A stretch of 64,000 bases of DNA, from the NCBI GenBank assembly GCA_030063045.1, contig JAQSEB010000153.1, positions 248,001 to 312,000 of the forward strand. The letters are read 5' to 3'. Under the pieces are notes generated by a model that saw only the letters and a list, made by a program, of their open reading frames with translations, was not told where the DNA came from and searched no databases. Positions 55,695-64,000 of the stretch are shown here, piece by piece (the stretch's first letter is position 1; every line of letters begins with the position of its first letter). Position numbers and translations under genes: made by a program. Origin of the DNA: Pratylenchus scribneri. Taxonomy: Eukaryota > Nematoda > Chromadorea > Rhabditida > Pratylenchidae.

Positions 55695-57895
55695 ATGGGG
55701 GCAAAATTCAATATAGTGCCATATGTAAATTATCTATTTTTCATCGCTCAAGTGTGCTGTTGTCGCAACATTTGTTTTTGTCTCAAATATGTGAGTTTTT
55801 TGTTGGTAAAAATATTTTCAATATGGTTGAATATTTTGGCCATTGTTTTGGCCTACTAGCTTAAAAATAAAGTCAAAAAATTTTGCATAGACGATATACC
55901 AATCATTGTCCTAAAACTCCTATAATAAAAGTTGTATTTTTTAAATTATTAAAAATAATTTATTAAATAAGTGACTTTACCTGATTGAGAAAATTCGGCA
56001 CATACTTATAATTTATAAAGATATGTAATTTTTAAAATAGATTTCATTGAATATTAAAAAAAGTAACATTTTCATCAAGTTTTTGGCTTTTAAATGCTAA
56101 CAGTTTTTCATATAAATAATTTCTTGTTAAATTTAGAAAAAAAAAGTTATAATTGAGACATTCTATTAAAATATTCCATAGATTTACATTTTATAGATAA
56201 ATTTATAATTCATAATTCATATGATCAGATTTTGACAATTTTATTTGTTAAGCATTGGTGCAAATTCCAGTCATTATTTAGAGAGTTTATTTAAATTTTT
56301 TTTCAGTTTGTTCCTGTTCTTCGACATCATTCATCAACGGCCAATGAACCAAACAGGAGATGGCAAACACGATCATCAACTACAATTGATGTTGATATCG
56401 ACAACAGTCATCTACATCATTATCGGCCTCATGCTAGCCATCTTGTCAGTAAATTCGTTGAATCCAAATAAATAATAAAGGGCTAAAATATTTTAAAATA
56501 AAAATTTTAAATTTAAATTTAAATAGAAAATAAATTTTTATTTTTAAATAAATATTTCAAATGCGAACTAAGGAAAAAAATTTGTATCCTAATATTTTAT
56601 TATTATTAGATTGATTCAATTGATAATTTACTTCGCAATGAAGAAAAATGCATTTCTGCTCAAGGCACCTTGGAATGCCATTCTGGCATTGATATTTGTA
56701 AGTGTAATTTTAAAATATTTGAAAGATAAAATTTCATTTTTTAATATAAAATTAAAAGTATAAGCTTCCCTTCTTTCAACTTTCAGTATTTTCTTTTTGC
56801 ACCTGCATTCGCTTGCCTTTCATTGTTGATGAATGGAGGAAGTAAATAGCATTTTAATATTTTCTGCGAAGCATTTTAATGATGCAAACATTTTTGTAGG
56901 TTTTTTGTCCGCCTGGTTTGCCAGTGCCTCATTGGTCTCTTTGACCGTTTATTGTCAACTTCGTTGGTGCAAACAATCACAAATTGGCAGGTCAGGTCGA
57001 ACTCATGTGTTAGTGAAAACTAAATTAAAAGCATCAAAATTCAATTAAAATTATTCAATCGAATCAAAATATTTTAAAAATTTCTTATGCTATTTCCAAT
57101 TTTCTTTAAATTTTGTCCAAGCAATTTCAGTAAATCCAAATTCCCTTTGTTATCCTAATATTTAGAAGAATGCCCATTTAAATATCTAACTTGTAAATAA
57201 AATATAATATGTAGAAAAAATAATTAATTTGTCGAAAAATTTACATATCAAAAATTAATATTTTTTATGGTCATAAAACTTAACCATAAAAAATTATTTG
57301 GATTTAAGATAAGGCTTGCATTAGATTTATCTGAGGATTGGGGCTCAGCACTGGGAGCAAAGGAATCTTAAAGAAACACGATTTGGCTAATGGCTAAATT
57401 TTATGGTCTCAAAAAAGATAATTTTTCTATTTGAAAAATTTTCGGCAAATTAACATTTTTTCAGAAAATTTAGACCTTTCTTTTATAAATACGAATTCTG
57501 GAATAAATTAAACAAAATTTCATTAAAAATTTTAAAGAAATTCGAATTTAGTTTTGTTAATTAAAATGGCATTTTTATTTTAGTTGCAATTCTGTCGGCA
57601 TTGGCATAATTATTTTCTTATTGACATTTGTGCCACTCTATTTGCTTTTAACTTTGTGGCTCTTCAATAGCCAAGAAGTTGAGACAAAAAGAATTTCTAA
57701 CATTTGGTTTTGGATTTTACTCGTCATTGAAACTATGTTTGCCATGTTTACCGTTTTTATGAAATTGGAATTTGCTCCGAGATATGTGAAAAAATATACG
57801 AATAACAACATTGAAGAGAATGGAATCCAACCAAATATCATTGATGTTAATTACATGTGGATTTTGATGCAAATTATGTTCTGTTGCCATTGTTA
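55695..57895 (+). CDS. Multipass membrane protein of unknown function
   Basis: Exon 1 (55695-55790) begins MGAKFNIVPYVNYLFFIA and continues into a Cys cluster (QVCCCRNICFCLKY). Later exons form a chain with matching phases: about 56308-56443 (SLFLFFDIIHQRP... then VIYIIIGLMLAIL), 56612-56699 (LIQLIIYFAMKKN...ILALIF), 56788-56842 (YFLFAPAFACLSLLMNGG), 56900-56988 (FLSAWFASASLVSL) and 57584-57895 (IGIIIFLLTFVPLYLLLTLW ... WFWILLVIETMFAMFTVF). It ends MQIMFCCHC. Five or six membrane segments are likely, with Cys-rich ends. The join between exon 1 and the second exon is not settled because the phases disagree. I recognise no family; it does not look like a standard GPCR. Confidence 0.55.
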
Positions 57896-58149
57896 AAATT
57901 TTCCAATTCCTCTGGCGTTGATATAAAAGCAGAACCTTATTTCAAATTCCAATATTTTTTTAGATAATATTTTTTTGTCAATTTCAATATATTTTTATCC
58001 ATCAGATTCATTTTATTTTAAATTTTTAAATTTTTGATAATCCATGTTTGGAATTTCTCTATTTGATGAGAGTATCAATATAAATAATAACAGGGAAGAA
58101 TTGGAGGATAGTTGTCGTTAGTGGAAACTGGAAAGTTTATCAATAGATG

Positions 58150-59520
58150 GGGCCTTTAGGTTCGGAGCTTTAATTTTGGCCTCGGGTTATTATTGTGAGA
58201 AGAAGGAATATTAAGGAGAAGCAGAGGGAAATAAATGGGATGCCGGGAGGGAAGATGCAAGATGGGCCTTTACAGTTTACATTGATTAAGTCTTGAGTGA
58301 ACTTTGATTTTGGCCAATTTGGATTGGAAATGGTCGATGATTGGCCGAGATTGAGGGATGACAAAAACAAGGTAAATGGTAAAGGGATGGGCATGGGTGC
58401 GTGGGAGAGCTGCATGCGTGCATGGGTAAGAGGATGGGTAGGAATAGGAAGCCTCAGGGCATGGGCAACGGTAAAGTCAATAGAGAATTTAATTTTTTGG
58501 AAAAGAGAGGGGAAGATGAGGCCATAAACTCGGAGCTTCGATTATGGCCAACGTCGGTGTTATTGGATGGAGAAATAACAACAGCAAGGAGGACCCCAAA
58601 GGGAAAGGATGTGTCTTTATATTACATTGATTGGGTGAATTTTGATTTTGGCCAAATTGGATAATGCTCGATGGAGATCGACCGCGATTATTTGATGCCA
58701 AAAACAAGGAAAAGGAGGAAAATGAAGCCTCTGGGCATGGGACAAGGGAAGAGGATTGGAAGGGAATGGATTTGGCTTTTAGATTCGGAGCATTGATTTT
58801 GGGCCACGGTAAATGGGTATTTAGGATGTGAGTTTGATTTTGGCCAAATCACATGGTGCGGATGGGTCGGCCGTCGGCACCACCCATCATATCGATAAAA
58901 GGGAAGAAGAAGCAGCAGTACAATTAGAGGGAAAGAGATGATTAGAGAAATTGATTGGCCTTTTTGGATGGGGATTTCGGCCAAATTGGATGGTGCGCGA
59001 TGGGTCGTTGGGATTGGGCCATAGGCCCGGATTGTGTGGAGAGGAAAATATCAAGGAGGACCAGCAAAAGAGGAAAGAAATTGAGATTAATGGGGCAATG
59101 GATAGGCCCTTTTGGCCCGGAGCTTCGATTTTGGCCATGAGATGAATTGGGGCGAGGGGGGGGGGGTAAGTTTAATGGTAAATTGATTGAGTGAGCTTCG
59201 ATTTTGGCTAAATTGGGAGTGCGCAATGGGACGACACCCGCCACGCCAGCCGCCATATCGAAGAAGGAAGGAGGAATAATAAGCTATGCTAGAGAGAAAG
59301 AGATGGTTAGAGTAATCGATTGGTCCCCTAGGAAGGGGTTTTGGCCAAATTGGGTGGCTGCACGATGGGTCGTTAGGATTGAATGATAGGTGGAATTGGG
59401 AGAAAAGCAAGCAAGCCAAATAGGCTAAAATCGATTATTAAGGGTTAGGAAGTGGATGGACAGTGCAAGAAGAGGAGAGAAGCGAACGAAAGAGAAAAGA
59501 AAGGATGGATATGAAATGAA
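58150..59520. repeat. Degenerate purine-rich tandem repeat of about 250-370 bp units
   Basis: Recurring anchor words: GGAGCTTCGATTTTGGCC-like at about 58166, 58537, 58790 and 59117; GATTTTGGCCAAATTGG-like at about 58302, 58637, 58840 and 59196; GCGCGATGGGTCGTTGGGA-like at about 58995 and 59370. The plus strand is purine-rich and G-rich. The many apparent frames on both strands are by-products. It lies directly upstream of the secreted-protein gene. Confidence 0.7.
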
Positions 59521-59673
59521 GGGGATCTATTAAATCGAAAATAATTCTCTGCTTATTAGGCCAGTTTGATCCGAAAATTCATTCATTAATTTAAATTTCA
59601 CCCAACATTTTTTTTTATTAATAATTATTCCACCAAATTAAATCCATTATTGGAATCGGCCCCTTCAATCAAA

Positions 59674-62425
59674 ATGTTACCCCTTGTTTTCATTTTATTA
59701 ATTTTCCTCAATTTTGTACAACCACAATCAAATTTCCCTAAAATTCCCTCTAAATTCATTCTGGATGATATGAACACATTCATCAAACATTTTGATGAAG
59801 ATTTGGTAAAATTTATGCAACAAAAAGTCCGCAAAATTGTGGGCGACAGACCACTTCATGAAATGGGCCTTCCCTTCGTGGAGGCATTAATCCCTAACCG
59901 TAAGGAATTTTTGGCGGAATTCCAGCAAATGAAGAAAAATGTAGAGGAATATTTGAAGAAAAAGGATGGAAATTTCGAGGAAATTGCGGCCGAATTGAAC
60001 AAATTAAAATTGCCGGAGGCAAAATTGAATGCATTGAAACAATTAAAAGGGGAAATTCTAGAAGAAATTCCGAGAGAAATTCAAGTAGGAATTCCAAATG
60101 AAGGGCGATTGGAATTGGTAACTGAATTAATTTCTTTGCGTGAATCTTTGAAGAAATTTGTGGAGAAAACAAAATTGGAATTGCAAATTGGAATACCCCA
60201 AAAGAATTTCAACGAATTTGGCAAATTAATTCAGGAAAATTCACAAAAATTTGAAGGAATATTTAGACCATTTTTTGAGAATAATAAAAAACAGTGTTTT
60301 CAAGAAATTTTGGACATAATTTTGAAAAAAAAGGCAGAATTAAAGGTGGAATTGGAAAAAACGGAGCCACAATTTAAAGAAATTGAAAAGAAATTGAAGG
60401 ATCCAGAATTTAATATATTTAATGTGGAAGCGTTAAAAAAATTTTTAAACACGGATGATATGAAATTGAAGGAAGAGGAATCTAATCAGTCAAAAAAGAG
60501 ATGGCTACAAATTATAACAAAGGATATGGGAACATTGAAAAATGCAATTTCCGAAGAAAATCCTCTTTTGGAAGAAGTTCATTTGTTGGTATATGAAAAT
60601 TTGTCCTCTGATTTTCAAAGTATAAGTTATATTGGAAAAATTGGAGAGGATTTGGATGTTCTTGTCTTCAATTATAAGGAAATTAAATCAATTATTGACA
60701 CGGCAATGGATGAATTGTACAAATTGATTGAGGATTCACCGTTTTTTCAACACTTACAGCAGCAGGTTTATTATTTTTATCTGTAACTAATATTTGAGCT
60801 AATCTTTATATATACTAAATTTAAACCAATATATGCATGGTTTGAGAAAAATTTTTTTTATTCAATTACCTTTAAATAGCAAATTTGGTAACAAGATGAA
60901 TTAAAATTTGGATGGTTGGGGAATCCCTTCATGATTTTTTTGGTTTCCAACTCGATAGTCGGTATTGCTTCGGCAATACCGAACGTAATCACTACCGGCG
61001 GAAAGCCTTGCCTACTTTTAACATAGAAATAGATAAGAGAATTAGTGAATTCGGTGCTTGCAAAAATTATGAATAAAAAAACTAGCAAAATAGTTCAAAA
61101 TTGAGAGTTTTTTTCGGCCAAACATTCAGAGGTCAATTATGCTTGATAACAAAAATGAACAGAAGTTTTAATTGTCAAAATATTGGCGGCATATATAATT
61201 TGGATATATAATTTTCTATCTGAATACCATTTTTCAAATTTCTTGTATAAGACAGAATTTAAAGAAATATGGCGTAGAAATTACATAAAAAATTTACATA
61301 ATCTGTTGAATTATTTATTATGAATTATTTAATTTAACTAAAAATAATTTAAAGGAATTTGCCCATTTACGTCAATTCCAATGGTTGAACAATGCAAACA
61401 ATGAAATGTTCCATCGAATATCATTATTAGGGGGAAATGAACTCAAAATAGTTGAAGATTACAATTTGGCGGATATTCGATATTTGGCTGAATATATTCA
61501 AGAAAAATTGGACGAAATAAGCAGAAAGTCCAAAATTGCTCATATGAAGGGAAAAACACAATTGATGACCAAAGAATTTGAAGTAAAAATTTTGAACACT
61601 GCTCAAAATTTGTTCGCCATTTCTGGAAGACTAGGAATAATCCGCAAAATTGATAAGGCAATTAATCGAATATTTAATTCGCGGGAAGGGCAGAATAAAA
61701 TACGCAATATAATTGAGAAGAAAACAGTGCCCGAAAATGTTGGCATCTATTTCTACAACAAATATAAGATAATTCATAGAAAACAAAATAAAGAGAAAGC
61801 CAAGAAAAAATTAATGGAACAAAAACAAATCGAAAAGGCGGAGAAATTGCCATTGAGAACTAAAACGATGTTGGAAATGGAAATAGAGAAAAATATTCAT
61901 GGAATGGGCAAATCGATGTTGGAAACGGAAATAGCGAAAAATATTCCTGAAAATTTAAATGGAACAAAAACAAATGGAAAAGGATCAAAATTAAAAGTTG
62001 AAGGATCCGATGGCGATATTGAAGGCAAAAAATTAAGTCATCCAAAGGCTGGAATTATTTTGGAGACAAGTGGATCGAGCAAAAATTTGAAAAAAATGGA
62101 TGAAGAGGTGGAAGGCGAAGAAATTGTTTATAAATCTGGAGACAAAGTTACAAGCGATGATTCAACAAAAAGTGGAAAGAAAAATATTTCACAAATTTCC
62201 ATGCCAGTGTGGGGATCGGCTCCAATTGTTTATAATTCTGGGGATACAATGGCCAGCAGTGATTCAGCAAAGAAAGAAGATGGAAAATTGGCACAAATTG
62301 CAATGCCATCGGCGGAACAAGCCGAGGAGATTCAATGGAGATCTGCACCAGCCAAACATCTACATCATCCATACATGAATGCTAAAATTAACGAAGAGAG
62401 AGGAAATATGCAATTGGTTTATTGA
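59674..62425 (+). CDS. Large secreted, charged coiled-coil protein, nematode-type, unknown function
   Basis: Two exons, 59674-60765 and 61355-62425, with a phase-0 GT-AG intron, predict 720 aa. The ATG at 59674 opens a clear signal peptide (MLPLVFILLIFLNFVQPQS), so the protein enters the secretory pathway. There is no later membrane segment. Residues 30-364 are helical and Lys/Glu-rich (FLAEFQQMKKNVEEYLKKK, KKKAELKVELEKTEPQFK). The second exon continues helical, then becomes a low-complexity tail with two imperfect repeats: IVYKSGDKVTSDDSTK/IVYNSGDTMASSDSAK and QISMPVWGSAP/QIAMPSAEQAE. I recognise no enzyme domain. In a parasitic nematode, secreted proteins of this kind include candidate effectors, but that is conjecture. 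Confidence 0.8.
60960..60981. repeat. Perfect hairpin with a TTCG loop in the secreted-protein intron
   Basis: CGGTATTGC-TTCG-GCAATACCG: a 9-bp perfect stem closed by C-G around TTCG, the very stable cUUCGg tetraloop as RNA. It lies within the intron 60766-61354. Confidence 0.6.
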
Positions 62426-62715
62426 AAAAATGAGTGAAATGATGAATTTGACCATGAGCAAAAATTGAACCTAGATTTATTATAAATGTTATTTTAAAAG
62501 TAAATTGCATTCGGAAAATATGGATATTTATATTTTTTTTAAATGAAAAATTTCCTTTATATTCAAATTTTGATTAACTATAAATTAATCCGTTAATTCG
62601 GTATTAAATTGGGATTAATCTGGGATGGCAAATTTCCCAAAATCGTCTTCGGAATTTGAATTGAAAATTAAAAATTTATTAAAAAATTTTGGCAAAAAAA
62701 TTTATTAAAAAATAC

Positions 62716-63508
62716 GTGGGGCTTTTTTGCCTACCTAATTCGGCTTTTTTTTGCACCTAATTTTTTGCCTACCTAATTCGGCTCTTTTTTGCACCTAATT
62801 TTCTGTTACACCTAAATCGGCTCTTTTTTGCATCTAATTGGAGGGAATTTAAATTAAGTTATATAAAACGGTTTTGGGACATGTCTGAGGTGCGCGGAAA
62901 CCAAAAAGGAGGTGCGTGGAACAGTTTGGCCAAACCGGTTTAAAAATTTGGAATTAATTAAATAATTTAGAATTAATTAAATAAGGAGTTTATGATGATG
63001 GGGATCATGAATTTGATGTTTATTTCACGTTTTTAATGGTTTAAATTTTTAAACTGGTAGTGCGCGAGAACGGGTTTTGGCTGTTTTTCTTCTGGCTTCG
63101 CGGGAATACTTAGCCCATAGCCCCTAGAACCCATGCTGCCCTTAACCATAACCCTAACCCTAGCCCCTATTGCTTTAAACCACACGATATTTGAACCGAA
63201 ACCGGTTTAAACCGGTTTCGCGCACTACCGGTCTAAGCATCCAAACCGTCTAAAAACATTAAATAAACCTTGTATTCGTTATTCCCAACATCGAAAACCC
63301 CTTATTTAATTAATTCCAAATTTTTAAACCGGTTTGGCCAAACTGTTCCACGCACCTCCTTTTTGGTTTCCGCGCACCTCAGACATGTCCCAAAACCGTT
63401 TTATATAACTTAATTTAAATTCCCTCCAATTAGGTGCAAAAAAGAGCCGATTTAGGTAAGCAAAAATTAGGTGTAAAAAAAGCCGAATTAGGTAGGCAAA
63501 AAAGCTTT
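62716..63508. mobile_element. About 790-bp palindromic (foldback) element
   Basis: The arms (about 62716-62985 and 63299-63508) are nearly perfect inverted copies. They start GCTTTTTTGCCTACCTAATT and include GGAGGGAATTTAAATTAAG, GGGACATGTCTGAGGTGCGC and TTGGCCAAACCGGTTTAAA. The central part is also mirrored (GGTAGTGCGCGA against TCGCGCACTACC). The left arm carries two or three imperfect repeats of CTAATTCGGCTCTTTTTTGC. No coding frame and no certain target duplication. Confidence 0.8.
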
Positions 63509-64000
63509 TGCGTTAAAAAATTTGTTTGAACCATTCGAATGAATATATTATTTATTTATGAAAATATTGGAGCGAATATCATACCTCTATCATTTTAATT
63601 CAATTTTGTAATTGGGCATTTCTATTTCAAATTAGAAAAATGATAGGAAAACTTTGAATTTAAATTATATGCAAGTTTTTAAATTAATTATAAAAATTAA
63701 AAATATTAATAGCAAGGAAGGGAAAATTGTATTTGTTTGAATCTCATTTTCTTCCATTTTATATCACTTCTCACTCAGATTTTGATGGTTTTGGCACAAT
63801 CTGGTGTGATATTTGTCCAACTATAATTTTAGATAGTTCATTTTAATTTAATTATAACAATATATTTTTAATTCGAAAAAATTAATTGGTTTAAAAAGAA
63901 AATTGGACTTATTTTCCTTAAATTATTAAAGGCGTTAATAATTCCTCTATTCTACAAATTCTATCCAGATTCCAGAAATGCTTTCCGAAAATAAGTTAAA
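63509..64000. other. Intergenic to the window end, no gene seen
   Basis: AT-rich DNA with nothing supportable. Confidence 0.4.

Noticed and set aside
58170..59419. A dozen overlapping frames of 60-110 codons
   Set aside because: By-products of the purine-rich tandem repeat, with no consistent frame across repeat units.
60858..61088. Minus-strand frame starting with a hydrophobic stretch inside the secreted-protein intron
   Set aside because: It has no ATG at its start and no visible partner exon. A small nested secreted peptide cannot be excluded.
63120..63175. CCCTAACCCTAG-like words suggesting an internal telomere repeat
   Set aside because: Too short and irregular, and the expected nematode repeat (TTAGGC) is not present. 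It lies in the centre of the palindrome.
1..64000. CRISPR arrays, rRNA genes or prokaryotic-type operons
   Set aside because: None seen. Genes have spliceosomal introns and the repeats are transposons or minisatellites.

Overview
The window looks like AT-rich nuclear DNA from a nematode. The evidence is a tandem array of serpentine (SRG-superfamily-like) chemoreceptor genes, short GT-AG introns, an M16 metallopeptidase resembling the C. elegans C05D11.1 type, a BEL/Pao-type retrotransposon, and TTTTAG motifs just upstream of start codons that could be spliced-leader acceptors. The low GC and the mix of elements would suit a plant-parasitic clade IV species, but the sequence does not prove a genus. 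I built all gene models by hand from splice signals, reading frame and paralogue comparison.

Layout. 1.4-3.3 kb: a divergent GPCR on the minus strand with a tRNA-derived element in one intron. 4.9-21.6 kb: four intact GPCR paralogues (A-D), all minus strand, each with six exons and phase-0 introns (367-373 aa). They are separated by duplicated intergenic blocks and small transposable elements. 23.1-25.4 kb: nested DNA transposons. 26.5-38.4 kb: a plus-strand array of a small membrane-protein family. Its members share exon 1 (11-residue amphipathic repeats), a transmembrane exon and a 3' UTR. In the last member a multi-exon Hsp70 segment sits between the family's third exon and the family's 3' UTR, giving a predicted membrane-Hsp70 chimera. 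That segment carries a frameshift and altered ATPase residues. About 40 kb: relics of another GPCR. 41.5-46.0 kb: a young, gag-only BEL/Pao-type LTR element on the minus strand. 46.5-54.7 kb: a many-exon M16 metallopeptidase. 55.7-57.9 kb: a multipass membrane protein. 58.1-59.5 kb: a degenerate tandem repeat. 59.7-62.4 kb: a 720-aa secreted, charged, coiled-coil-rich protein. 62.7-63.5 kb: a long palindrome.

Most unusual: (1) the chimera of a hendecad-repeat membrane protein with Hsp70, with a fossil of the same Hsp70 junction in a neighbouring paralogue; (2) three hAT-like miniature elements with clean 8-bp target duplications (a fourth palindrome looks related) whose arms are built almost wholly from one hexanucleotide, a different hexamer in each. 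One of them sits in a repeat whose second, uninterrupted copy in this window serves as an empty site.

The genes do not form one pathway. The clusters look like lineage-specific tandem expansions (chemosensory receptors; small membrane proteins) in transposon-rich accessory DNA.
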